Notes under the pieces: generated by a model | Told to the model about the DNA's origin: nothing | The model's input: the letters and a program-made list of their open reading frames with translations, nothing else | The model's database searches: none | Shown here: in pieces, positions 16,168-25,121 of the stretch | How positions within the stretch are numbered: the first letter of the stretch is position 1 | Layout: the number at the start of each line of letters is the position of its first letter | Source: Centipeda felix | GTDB lineage: Bacteria; Bacillota; Negativicutes; Selenomonadales; Selenomonadaceae | Assembly: GCF_900186465.1 (NCBI RefSeq) | Contig: NZ_LT891958.1 | Location: 124,001-188,000, forward strand | Reading direction: 5' to 3' | Length of the DNA stretch: 64,000 nt | Program-made: the position numbers and the translations under genes

Positions 16168-16440
16168 TTACGACACCAACATTTTTCTTAATATCATATA
16201 TGCATCGATATCGAATGTTTTTAAACCACTTCCCGATTTAACATAGAGAGGATGACGCGGATTTCCCAATTTTGTCAGCTCATCATAGTGATACCAATGA
16301 ACTTTATGAGCAAGGATATGATATATCTTGTTTAATGCCTCATCCAGAAATGAAGCATTATTTATCATATTCCCCCATGCACACCAAACAGAATCAATAG
16401 TAAAAAACTTTATAACAGTGAGAACTGTAAAAAGCCTTCT
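16168..16440 (-). pseudogene. Truncated gene remnant of unknown family
   Basis: An AT-rich minus-strand frame ending at 16168 gives about 90 residues with a coding look (VHWYHYDELTKLGNPRHPLY) but no start of its own: at about 16440 it runs into the antisense of an IS30-type transposase relic. It lies in line with the locus, between glf and the epimerase gene. It is probably the C-terminal end of a former glycan gene cut by the insertion sequence. I do not recognise the family. Confidence 0.4.
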
Positions 16441-16650
16441 AAATTCCATGTGGCACAGGAGTTCATCGAGTATGTAGAAACCTGTATCATAGAGCACAAA
16501 TATGCACCTGACACAATCTATGGTCGAGCCAAACCGATGTCCATAAATGAACGCAACACCTTCGGGAACTGGAAATTCGATACCATTGTCGGAAAAAAGG
16601 GAACAGCCGCTATTCTCCTTGCGGCAGACGAGTACAAGAATTCTTCATGC
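16441..16650 (+). pseudogene. IS30-family transposase relic, internally deleted
   Basis: A plus-strand frame reads EYVETCIIEHKYAPDTIYGR and then jumps to FGNWKFDTIVGKKGTAAILL. The first part matches the helix-turn-helix/linker region and the second the first DDE-domain strand (with its Asp) of IS30 transposases. Roughly 80 residues that should lie between them are missing, as are both ends of the gene. No terminal inverted repeats are evident. It is an old scar next to the truncated minus-strand gene. Confidence 0.6.
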
Positions 16651-16664
16651 CTAATTAAACAAGC

Positions 16665-17771
16665 CTATTCGTTTTCCATTCGAACAGCTTCCAATGCCTG
16701 TTCTATCACCTGATCCATGTTGTAATAGCGGTAGGTTCCAAGACGCCCTCCCAAGATCAAGCGAGGACACGTCTCCTCTGCACGCTTTCGATACTCTTCG
16801 TAACGACGCATATTCCCTTCATCATTAACAGGATAATACGGTTCGCGCCCCTCTGTCCAATTCTCCGGATATTCACGCGTAATGATTGTATATGACGTAT
16901 CCACAGGCGAAAAATGCTTATGTTCTATAATACGCGTATACGGTGTCTCTGCATCCGTGTAGTTGACAACAGCGACACCCTGATAGTTCTCCACGGAGAG
17001 CCGCTCATTTTCAAAGCGGAGGCTGCGATATTCCAAGCCACCATAACAGGAGTCAAAATACTGATCAATACGTCCTGTAAAAACAATTTTCGATGCCAGT
17101 CTTTCGAGTTCGTCTCGATCATGAAAGAAATCTACATTCACACGCACATCGATGCCCTCAAGCATACGCCCAACAAGAGCAGTATATCCCTCACTCGGAA
17201 TCCCCTGAAACGTGTCATTAAAATAATTGTTGTCAAAGGTTAGGCGAACAGGAAGCCGCTTGATGATAAACGCTGGAAGATCTTCTGCTTTACGTCCCCA
17301 CTGCTTCTCTGTATATCCACGAATCAATTTCTCGTAGATATCACGCCCCACGAGCTTACACGCCTGTTCCGCAAGATTCTTCGGCTCAACATCTGCAAAT
17401 TCAGCCCGCTGCTCTGCAAGTTTCTCCATAGCCTCTTGTGGAGTCCGTACTTTCCACAGAGCATAAAACGTATTCATATTAAACGGCAGAGAGTAAAGTT
17501 CCCCCTGATAGTTCGCAACAGGAGAGTTGACAAAGGGCTTCATAAAGACAAATTGATTGACATAATCCCAGATAGACTTTTGATTCGTATGAAAGATATG
17601 CGCTCCATAGGCGTGAACCTCAATGCCATCCATATTTTCTGTATAGACATTACCACCAATATGGCTGCGCTTTTCAACAACAAGAACACGTTTCCCACGC
17701 TCTTTCATCTCATGCGCAAAAACAGCACCAAAGAGACCTGCACCAACAACCAGATAATCGTATTGCGGCAT
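16665..17771 (-). CDS. glf: UDP-galactopyranose mutase
   Basis: A flavoenzyme that converts UDP-galactopyranose to UDP-galactofuranose, the donor for galactofuranose in cell-surface glycans. The 368 residues have the FAD site YLVVGAGLFGAVFAHEM, EKRSHIGGNVYTE, GAHIFHTN, YTEKQWGRKAEDLP and the late EARVL-type region (LILGGRLGTYRYYNMDQVI). The start is ATG 17771, with GAGGTG 7 bases upstream; the frame stays open upstream but conserved sequence begins here. It follows gtrA by 34 bases. Its presence argues for a galactofuranose residue in the polymer. Confidence 0.95.
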   Translation of the reverse strand: MPQYDYLVVGAGLFGAVFAHEMKERGKRVLVVEKRSHIGGNVYTENMDGIEVHAYGAHIFHTNQKSIWDYVNQFVFMKPFVNSPVANYQGELYSLPFNMNTFYALWKVRTPQEAMEKLAEQRAEFADVEPKNLAEQACKLVGRDIYEKLIRGYTEKQWGRKAEDLPAFIIKRLPVRLTFDNNYFNDTFQGIPSEGYTALVGRMLEGIDVRVNVDFFHDRDELERLASKIVFTGRIDQYFDSCYGGLEYRSLRFENERLSVENYQGVAVVNYTDAETPYTRIIEHKHFSPVDTSYTIITREYPENWTEGREPYYPVNDEGNMRRYEEYRKRAEETCPRLILGGRLGTYRYYNMDQVIEQALEAVRMENE

Positions 17772-17805
17772 TAGAATCCACCTCTCTACTTCGCTTAATC
17801 TCATT

Positions 17806-18225
17806 TTATTTCGTCATTGAATGAAAGACAATCAATTTGCTCCCAACGTAGTTCGCCAATATCACTAAGAAATTCGCCACACACTTTACAGTTAAATCGT
17901 CTCCATGCAGCAACTCAATTCCGATATACATCACGCCCATATCCAAAATCCCTGTGAAAACACGGCACCCAAAAAAGGATACTGCCTCACGTATGACTGA
18001 CAATATCGTATGTGCTGAAGTTTCAAAGACCCAGCACCGTTGTGTCAAATAAGCAAACAGGACGGCAAAAAACCACGCAAAAGCATTGCTAATTGGCATT
18101 GAAATATCAAAAACACGAGTACATAGACTATAGGCCGCAATATTCACTACCGTTGTAAGGACACCAAAGAGTGCATAGAGGAATAATTGTCGCCGACTCA
18201 GCGATAGGCTCTTTAATGCACTCAT
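17806..18225 (-). CDS. GtrA-family membrane protein
   Basis: A 139-residue protein with four hydrophobic segments (about 14-34, 43-63, 82-103 and 113-133), matching GtrA. In phage serotype-conversion systems GtrA helps flip a polyprenyl-phosphate-linked sugar across the inner membrane. Its start overlaps the stop of the GT2 gene (ATGA), so the two are translationally coupled. With that GT2 and the large membrane protein upstream it forms a Gtr-like three-gene glycosyl-modification set. Confidence 0.85.
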   Translation of the reverse strand: MSALKSLSLSRRQLFLYALFGVLTTVVNIAAYSLCTRVFDISMPISNAFAWFFAVLFAYLTQRCWVFETSAHTILSVIREAVSFFGCRVFTGILDMGVMYIGIELLHGDDLTVKCVANFLVILANYVGSKLIVFHSMTK

Positions 18226-18935
18226 CGGAGCTTCCTATTAATCTCACGAAAATCAGATAATGCTTTTTTCCCGATCCGGAAAATACGTTTCATATTGATG
18301 GAATTAACCCCACCTTGACGCGGACGGAAAGTGATCGGCATATACTTAACAGCACATTTTCTTCGTGCATAGATAACGGATAGAATAACATTCGATAGAT
18401 TGTAATCCTTGGGGATAATATCAATATATCGTCGCAGTGTATCCGCTTTCATCAGACGATACGGCGTATTGGCATCCGTAACGAATACACCAAAGCAGAG
18501 GTAAACAACATATTTCAATACCTTCGTTACAAAGATACGGGAGAGGCCGTCTTCTCTTCCCTTTCGCCACCCGATCACCATATCAAACGATTCGCGCACA
18601 TCCCAAAACGGCGCAAACTCACTCGGCAGAGTTTGTCCGTCGGAATCCGTCTGAAATACATAGTCTGCACCATGGTCAAGTGCATAATGATAGCCATAAA
18701 GGACAGTTGCACCATGTCCACTGTTAGGCTTTTGTAACGGAGTAAAAAGCGGCTTGTCTTTTGCACATTCTAACATAATTTCATAGGTATTATCCTTACT
18801 TCCATCATCAATGATAATGAGACGTGATTTTCCCCCCCCGTTATGTTCTTCAATAATAGGATACCAATCATCAATCACTTGTCAAATCGTCTCAGATTCA
18901 TTATATGCGGGGATAACGATATAAAGACTATCCAT
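18222..18935 (-). pseudogene. Family 2 glycosyltransferase (GtrB/DPM-like), interrupted by an in-frame TGA
   Basis: Starting at ATG 18935 the frame reads MDSLYIVIPAYNESETI, then TGA at 18884-18882, then QVIDDWYPIIEEH and on to a normal GT2 domain with LIIIDDGSKDNTYE and FQTDSDGQTLP. The sequence before and after the TGA belongs together, since NE-x-ETI-x-QVIDDWYP is continuous family sequence, so one nonsense change (for example from CGA) has cut the gene at codon 18. An internal GTG at 18878 could restart translation but would lose the first nucleotide-binding strand. The C-terminal membrane helices of true GtrB are absent. Likely role: loading a sugar onto polyprenyl phosphate for the GtrA partner. 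Confidence 0.75.
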
Positions 18936-20343
18936 TAACATGTTCATCCTTTCTAAAAAACGGCGTAGATACAAGCACCTCTAACAATACGAGAAAACAT
19001 ATCGACTGGATCGCTGCGATACTTCCTAACAAGTATACATGGGATGGAACAGCAATCAATCCCGGCAATAGGCCCAAAAATATAAGTGCAACTAGGACTC
19101 CATATAGTTCTTTGCCGACAACGCCTCCTATGCGTATGGGATACTTCTTTCTCATCGTAAAGTATACTGCCCCAATAAAGAATATATAGGCAAATGTATC
19201 TTTCAGTAACATTAACCCGCATACAAAGAACTTTTTTACATACGAACCTATGAACCACAGAGGATGCTCTTCAAATGCTGTGAGATATAGTTTCTTTAGT
19301 ATGTCAAAATATCCTACAGTGAAGTTTTCAGAAAAGGCTCTTTTCGCCTCTTTCGCATACTCAAAATGTTCCTTAATATTAGTATACGAAGCTGGAGGAA
19401 TGTGGTTTACTCTGGATACAGCCTGCATCGCACACTCATCCGAAAAAAAGATATTATAGGGATTTTCTCTCGCCAAGAATGATAATTTAGGAGAAATAGA
19501 TATAGGACTATCCCAGCCCAAGCCAATATATAGCGTATGCCAGCCCCCTAACTTATGTTCCTTTGTCGCAGTCGTAGTATGATCATATCCAAACGTAGAC
19601 AGATAGGCATTCGGAATGATTAACGTAAATAGAAAATATCCAAATCCTGCCAGTAAGATTACACCTACAGACCGTATTGCTTTCTGCCAAATACTCCAAA
19701 CCGTATTACGATATATACTATACAACATAAGAAAAATTACTACTGTAATAATCCCAATTCCTGCATGAGCACGCGGGATGTTCGCTACTCCAGCCAATAT
19801 ACATAAAGCAATATATGCTTTCCATAAAGCCGCTGTTGTATCACACTTTTTTAGGAACACGAAAAATAACGGCAATGAGAGAAATATTGCCCACCCCATC
19901 CCCCAGTAATCGGTATAATACACATGTAAAAAGTACTGCCAAATCAAAAGAAAAAACAAAAAAGGGCTAACGAGTACCAAACGCAACGAGTGGAATGATT
20001 TTACGACGCAATACGGAAGAATCAAAAACAGGACACCGAAAGCTATAGTTTGAAGCTGAATATAAATATTCTCTGCCTGTATCTGTCCCGTAAAAAAACC
20101 ATAGAGCGCGATATAAAAATAATACGCTATATGAAAATCTGCAATCTGATACATACTGTCGGCAATTCCAGCAAGTGTGCCATCCTGCAAAAACAATTGA
20201 GCAAGATATACACGTATCCCCATTAAGTCAACTTTTATAGGCAATAACATATAACTGACTCCAAGAATCAATATTGCTGTAATCCCCCCATATAAGAAGA
20301 GTAAATACATCTTTTTTCTAGTGAGTACCTGATCCGTTATCAA
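18928..20343 (-). CDS. Polytopic membrane protein, possible GT-C glycosyltransferase
   Basis: About 471 residues with some ten hydrophobic segments and one large soluble region at about 245-360 (YDHTTTATKEHKLGGWHTLY onwards). I do not recognise a named family. The topology and its place before a GT2 and a GtrA protein fit the third, serotype-specific component of Gtr systems, which transfers the flipped sugar to the polymer. The start is uncertain: TTG 20343 has AAAGGAA about 9 bases upstream, while the first in-frame ATG is at 20310. Its end overlaps the start of the interrupted GT2 gene by 8 bases. Confidence 0.6.
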   Translation of the reverse strand: MITDQVLTRKKMYLLFLYGGITAILILGVSYMLLPIKVDLMGIRVYLAQLFLQDGTLAGIADSMYQIADFHIAYYFYIALYGFFTGQIQAENIYIQLQTIAFGVLFLILPYCVVKSFHSLRLVLVSPFLFFLLIWQYFLHVYYTDYWGMGWAIFLSLPLFFVFLKKCDTTAALWKAYIALCILAGVANIPRAHAGIGIITVVIFLMLYSIYRNTVWSIWQKAIRSVGVILLAGFGYFLFTLIIPNAYLSTFGYDHTTTATKEHKLGGWHTLYIGLGWDSPISISPKLSFLARENPYNIFFSDECAMQAVSRVNHIPPASYTNIKEHFEYAKEAKRAFSENFTVGYFDILKKLYLTAFEEHPLWFIGSYVKKFFVCGLMLLKDTFAYIFFIGAVYFTMRKKYPIRIGGVVGKELYGVLVALIFLGLLPGLIAVPSHVYLLGSIAAIQSICFLVLLEVLVSTPFFRKDEHVNG

Positions 20344-20472
20344 CCATACCAATTCCTTTCAACAAGCTAATCTAAATGCAAACTTACTATATACCCCTCC
20401 ATTATTCCCCATTCCCTGCGGCTTATTGCCCCTCCTCAACTTTGCCTCATGTTTACACCTAGCAACCATTCC

Positions 20473-20690
20473 TCAGAACTGAAAATACAAGAACTCCGTC
20501 ACCTGAGACAAGGACATAATCTCCCATACATACAAAACTGCCATAGCAACAGCCCACTTGTTATTCGGCTCCATGTTCTTGACCAAATGGTTCGAACTCG
20601 GACATAGTGCAACAAGTAATAGTTTCCCTAATAGAATCAATATCTGCCGTACTCCCTCGCTAAAAAATACGGAACAAAATACTTATGTAG
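20473..20690 (-). pseudogene. C-terminal fragment resembling an MBOAT acyltransferase
   Basis: In the 364-base gap between the GT-C-like and heparinase-like genes a minus-strand frame ends NNKWAVAMAVLYVWEIMSL then SQVTEFLYFQF and TGA at 20475-20473. A hydrophobic helix followed by EFLYFQF is the usual end of AlgI-like MBOAT O-acyltransferases. Nothing of the catalytic part is present, and there is no start codon. It suggests that an O-acetyltransferase gene once stood here and was lost. No other gene is visible in the gap. Confidence 0.4.
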
Positions 20691-20707
20691 CATCCCTCAT
20701 GTAGCTC

Positions 20708-22882
20708 TTACCCCCTCACTCTTGTACACTTTCCATATCCCCCCGAAAAGTATCTATGCGGCACAGGCTTCGTAATATTTCGTCCAAAATCCTGTATCCG
20801 CACCTCATTCTCCAAGATTTCCACGACACGATACACCTTTTCACCAAAGCCACTGTGTTCCATCACAATGGCGTTCGACGTCAGCAGCAATACCTTTGCA
20901 AATGTCGTCTCGTGCGCCATGGAGAACAGCCCCATCCGCTCTGGATTCCACGGGTTCTGCTCCATACCTTCCTTCTGAATGGTAAAATGAGCCGCCGTTG
21001 CACGAAACTCGTTGCGACGTTCGGGCAGCGGCGTATAGAGATATGTCCCAGGATCGACGATAATATCTTCTCCGTCAATCCGTAGGGTAAGGGATAGCTG
21101 ATCGTTATGCGCATGGCCGCCGTTTCCGTTCTGACCAATCTCACCACAACGCACGGTCATATAAAGATGGGGAGATTTGAAGATATATAGCCCCATCCCC
21201 TCATATGGATAACAACGTAAAGCCGAAACCAGTTCCTTCGGCTTGGGGAAATGATATTTCTGCATATCAAGATCTGCCACAGGCAATGCATCAACAAAAT
21301 CTCTCACACACACAGAGTCATCGGATGGCAGCATATTATCCGCAAGGTGAACTGCGGGTATTTTTTTTGCCAGAGATCGAAGGAATGCCATTTCAAAATC
21401 GATCGGCGAGTTGTTGCCAAGACCACACAAAACATGGTATGCCTCGTTCAGATGCTCATTGTTCAAGATATTCTCGTCATAGTATAGCGCATTTTCCCGC
21501 GCAGGGAAACTGAGGTTCATATACCTCGCGACGGCTTCCTGCTCACTCACGATATCATAGACAGGATGCAGCTTCAAAAATCTCCCGCTGTCGTTATCGC
21601 CGATCTGCGGGATCGTCCCATCCTCATGCAGGAGATCAGAGGTAAACCGCAGCGCCTTCGCAAGGCGTTCCCAGAACCATTCCGGGAAAATTTCATCGCG
21701 ATCCAGATCGAAGTCCTGTCTCTCTAATGGCTTTAGTGACGGCTGCACATGATGAAGAGAACACTTATAAGCCTTCACTCGATTGCGTCGTGCCGGATCC
21801 ATCTGCACAGCAAATAGCGCACCGTAAAGCATCAGCTCCGTTGAGAGCCGATGATAACTGGTTGACCCCTCAAAATTACTGCCATCCTCATGGAATTCGT
21901 GCGCCATCTCCGACACAAGCTCTTGGAGCGCAAAAGCAAGCCACGCATCCGTCTCATCCGTGGAGGGCAGATGAACTGCCGCAAAGAGCAGTCCTACGAT
22001 ATCGGAAAGGTAATGATTGGAGCGCAGATCAGGACTATACTCCAAATTGCGGATGATATGTCTTCCATGATCGTACACAGACGAGGCAAGGATGCGCTCA
22101 AAACCATCGTCAAACGAAGCGCCAAACGCCTTAAACAGATCGTAGGCAACAAGCCAGTTTGAAACACGGATCCCCACATCCATCGTACAGCGCCAGTTTA
22201 CGCCGAACTGCGGTGGATTCAGTGCTATAAAATCCAATATTTCATTGCGGAACTCCCGCGCATACACATCACGCTCCGCGTCCTCTACCATCCGGAATGC
22301 GCGAGCAAGCATCGGAAGATGCTGCATACGGGCAAGCTCCCATGGAACCTTTACATCCACTCCGGGTAAATGTCCATAGGCGACCTCTGTATACCAAGTC
22401 TTCGCCGACCACGTATAGCCGGACTTAAAGTCCATCTGCCAAGGAATCGGCTCATATCCACGATCGATCAATGCCCATACTTTTTTTGCATAGAGAAGGT
22501 TGGCGGAAGGAATCTGCACCGATAGCCACTGTCCCTCATGATCAGCAGAGACTACATCCCCCGCAGGATACACATTCCCCTCGACACCATGAGCATCCAT
22601 GCCATAATATACTTTGCGCCAGCCACTGCCGAGGAGGTCAAAGGTATGCGTACGAAAGAGATTCGCCACAGCAAATACCTGTGTCGTATTTTCCTTAGGC
22701 GTAATGACTTGAAAAGAGATCGGTATTTCGATGCACAAGTCTTCACGAGCACAATATGTCGATTGAAGCTCCGCTCGCCATTTGTTCCATTGATTGAGAC
22801 TTTTACGCTGTATCATGCGAGAGCCACGACGCAGGATCTCATCAAAAGGAAGCGTCTGGATCTTATTCCAATAACGACTCAT
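20708..22882 (-). CDS. Heparinase II/III family protein
   Basis: A 724-residue protein with an N-terminal alpha-helical toroid (about residues 60-420, including HYLSDIVGLLF and HEDGSNFEGSTSYHR) and a C-terminal heparinase II/III beta domain holding GNGGHAHNDQLSLTL and IIVDPGTYLY. There is no evident signal peptide, so it may act in the cytoplasm, as seems usual for this type when encoded inside polysaccharide loci. The family includes uronic-acid polysaccharide lyases, and uronic acid production is supported here by WecC. Whether this member cleaves or modifies the polymer is unknown. ATG 22882 is preceded by GAGGGG. Confidence 0.8.
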   Translation of the reverse strand: MSRYWNKIQTLPFDEILRRGSRMIQRKSLNQWNKWRAELQSTYCAREDLCIEIPISFQVITPKENTTQVFAVANLFRTHTFDLLGSGWRKVYYGMDAHGVEGNVYPAGDVVSADHEGQWLSVQIPSANLLYAKKVWALIDRGYEPIPWQMDFKSGYTWSAKTWYTEVAYGHLPGVDVKVPWELARMQHLPMLARAFRMVEDAERDVYAREFRNEILDFIALNPPQFGVNWRCTMDVGIRVSNWLVAYDLFKAFGASFDDGFERILASSVYDHGRHIIRNLEYSPDLRSNHYLSDIVGLLFAAVHLPSTDETDAWLAFALQELVSEMAHEFHEDGSNFEGSTSYHRLSTELMLYGALFAVQMDPARRNRVKAYKCSLHHVQPSLKPLERQDFDLDRDEIFPEWFWERLAKALRFTSDLLHEDGTIPQIGDNDSGRFLKLHPVYDIVSEQEAVARYMNLSFPARENALYYDENILNNEHLNEAYHVLCGLGNNSPIDFEMAFLRSLAKKIPAVHLADNMLPSDDSVCVRDFVDALPVADLDMQKYHFPKPKELVSALRCYPYEGMGLYIFKSPHLYMTVRCGEIGQNGNGGHAHNDQLSLTLRIDGEDIIVDPGTYLYTPLPERRNEFRATAAHFTIQKEGMEQNPWNPERMGLFSMAHETTFAKVLLLTSNAIVMEHSGFGEKVYRVVEILENEVRIQDFGRNITKPVPHRYFSGGYGKCTRVRG

Positions 22883-22953
22883 CAGTCGCCCCTCACAATT
22901 TCAAGTTCCAACGAAACAATCCACCCCTACTCAGATCACAACATGCCCATGTT

Positions 22954-23811
22954 CTACTTCCTACGGAAATACAAGTACAAATGATCAAAAATCGGCTTCT
23001 GATTTGTGAATCGGGTAACATCCCACATCCACATGAGTCTACCGCCAATTCTTGACAGCAGCGGGATTCCTCTGAACGGATTCACCATCCCCCCCGTTGT
23101 ATACTTATAGCGCAGCAGTTCAAAATCAGGAGATAAGTACTCTGCCAGCCATTCCTTTGTATAGAAATTCAGGTGTTCTGGCGGACTATACATGTGCCAA
23201 CGCTCATTTTCATTCTTCCATATTTTATGCTGCTTCCATGTATCAAAAGCAGGAACCAATATGACCAGTACGCCTCCTTGACTACACATTCTGGAGAATG
23301 TATCCAACACCAGTTTGGGTTGTTCCAGATGTTCTAATAAAGCATAACAAGACACGACATCGAACGGATGGTCAAACGATGCATTCTCAACAAAGTCACG
23401 CACAACATGAATTCCACGCTGTTGAGCAACACCGGAAGCATACTCCGATAACTCTACCCCGACACGCTCTACTCGATTCGGCCAATGCATCAAGAAGTCA
23501 CCCGTACGGCACCCAATATCACAAATGCTATGTATTTTCCCCAGATGAAGCTCCGTAATTTCTTTGACCTCATTTTTCCAATATTTTGAGGGCGTAAATT
23601 CGAGACCATATACATTTTTATTTTTCTCAGCTTGGCTGTCATAAAGCTTTTTTAATATGTCGCTAGAGTTTTCACTTTCATCCATCCGAAAAAAACGTTG
23701 CTTACAATTCCGGCATTCATATAACGTATATTTCTCTTCGCTATACGGACTCTGAATCTTGCGAAGGACATCTACATGCTTTGAGTTACAAAACTTACAT
23801 ATGACTTCCAT
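22954..23811 (-). CDS. SAM-dependent methyltransferase with N-terminal zinc ribbon
   Basis: A 285-residue class I methyltransferase. Residues 1-45 form a CxxC...CxxC zinc ribbon (ICKFCNSKHVDVL, YECRNCKQRFF). The Rossmann part starts at about 95 with ICDIGCRTGDFLMHWP (motif I), then VGVELSEYASGVAQQRG and FDVVSCYALLEHLEQP. It is of the type found in glycan loci as sugar O- or N-methyltransferases; the acceptor is not predictable. ATG 23811 has AGGAG upstream. Confidence 0.8.
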   Translation of the reverse strand: MEVICKFCNSKHVDVLRKIQSPYSEEKYTLYECRNCKQRFFRMDESENSSDILKKLYDSQAEKNKNVYGLEFTPSKYWKNEVKEITELHLGKIHSICDIGCRTGDFLMHWPNRVERVGVELSEYASGVAQQRGIHVVRDFVENASFDHPFDVVSCYALLEHLEQPKLVLDTFSRMCSQGGVLVILVPAFDTWKQHKIWKNENERWHMYSPPEHLNFYTKEWLAEYLSPDFELLRYKYTTGGMVNPFRGIPLLSRIGGRLMWMWDVTRFTNQKPIFDHLYLYFRRK

Positions 23812-23831
23812 GAAAAACTCCTAACTTTTTC

Positions 23832-25121
23832 TCATGATGCTGAGAATGTCTTTCCAAACTGAGTTCGAAAGGCATATTTCACTAGTATGTATTCCACAAC
23901 AATACAAGGAATCTCTGCCATAACAGGCGCAAAGGCCAAGCCATATATTCCATAATTTACAACAAGAAAATATGCAAAAACAGATTTAACGACAAAGCCA
24001 ATAGTTACGGTAATGATATTATACTGTGTCTTATTGATTGTCATCAGAGTTGTTCCTATCAAGGAATATGTTGTTGTGAGCCACAACTGTAACAACAATA
24101 CAGCCAGAAACCACAGGACCTCCACATAGCAATCTCCATAGTAAAAATGCACCAGCAGATATGCAAAAAGATAAATACCACCACAAATGAATATCATCCC
24201 TACAGATAAGTATCTCTGTGCCCTCTTCATCTGATTCCACAGCCACAATCCATCATGTGAACGCTCGGCAAAATAAGGTGTGAGAAAAGATTGCACCGTG
24301 CCAGTGAACTGAGTTCCTATCATGATGAAGATTGTAGCAAGGGCATAATATCCGATCACCTCGCGGTCTGCTACAAAATGATCCAAAAAGAACAAGTCTA
24401 CATAGCTTCCAAGCATCGCTATTGTCGAACCAATTAAACTCATATGCGCCAAAAAAGAGAATCCTCTTGGCAATGCGCAGTCTCTTATCGGATGAAAAGA
24501 GAATCTACTTTGGAAAGCCAGTATAGACGCTGACAAAAATGATAGGAACAGCATAGCCACAATATAACCGGCTAGACCATAGAACCACGCTCCTGCAACA
24601 ACTCCGAAAACAGATATAACCTTAATTAACGACTGGGTAACTGCAATTTTCTTAAACTGCTTGATCGCCTGCAAGTAATTGGTGAATATGCTGTAGATGA
24701 CATTGGGTAAGATAATAGCTGCATAAAGCGGGAGCCAACGACATACAATTTCGTCTTGACTGATCCATCGCTGCTGAGCGGCAATAATCAATATGACCAA
24801 CATGCCTAAACTAAGTGCAGAAGTGAGTAACAAGGTATGCTGCAGCATAAACATGCGAAGACTAGATTCACGTATCTCGGCACAAAATTTGATAATTGCC
24901 GAATTTCGCCCCAGCTGAGCCAGTGTTAAAAAGACCGCAATATATGCTTGGATGATCTTAATTGCCCCGACTTCTTCTGGTAGTAGCAGTTTAGATACAA
25001 TAATCAATGAACCAAACCCAAGGAGCTGTGTTAGACAATTAGCAGAAAACAGATGAAAAAAACCTTTCTGTAATACTTGTTTTACTTGGTAAACGAATAA
25101 TGAATCACACCTTATCTGCAT
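23832..25121 (-). CDS. Wzx-type polysaccharide flippase
   Basis: A 429-residue membrane protein with about twelve hydrophobic segments and an N-terminal region of the polysaccharide-transport (MOP superfamily) type: LFSANCLTQLLGFGSLIIVSK followed by LPEEVGAIKIIQAYIAVF. It would flip undecaprenyl-diphosphate-linked repeat units to the periplasm for Wzy. ATG 25121 has GGAG about 9 bases upstream. It overlaps the end of the GT4 gene by 17 bases. It is the only flippase gene in the locus, which makes it the probable Wzx. Confidence 0.85.
   Translation of the reverse strand: MQIRCDSLFVYQVKQVLQKGFFHLFSANCLTQLLGFGSLIIVSKLLLPEEVGAIKIIQAYIAVFLTLAQLGRNSAIIKFCAEIRESSLRMFMLQHTLLLTSALSLGMLVILIIAAQQRWISQDEIVCRWLPLYAAIILPNVIYSIFTNYLQAIKQFKKIAVTQSLIKVISVFGVVAGAWFYGLAGYIVAMLFLSFLSASILAFQSRFSFHPIRDCALPRGFSFLAHMSLIGSTIAMLGSYVDLFFLDHFVADREVIGYYALATIFIMIGTQFTGTVQSFLTPYFAERSHDGLWLWNQMKRAQRYLSVGMIFICGGIYLFAYLLVHFYYGDCYVEVLWFLAVLLLQLWLTTTYSLIGTTLMTINKTQYNIITVTIGFVVKSVFAYFLVVNYGIYGLAFAPVMAEIPCIVVEYILVKYAFRTQFGKTFSAS

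Noticed and set aside
16441-16497. The minus-strand frame 16168-16497 as an intact small gene
   Set aside because: Its first roughly 19 codons are the antisense of the IS30 relic; only the part below about 16440 looks like former coding sequence.
18882-18884. TGA in the GT2 gene as a selenocysteine codon
   Set aside because: The position lies between ETI and QVIDDWYP, not at a redox or conserved site, and no stem-loop of SECIS type is apparent just downstream. A nonsense change is simpler.
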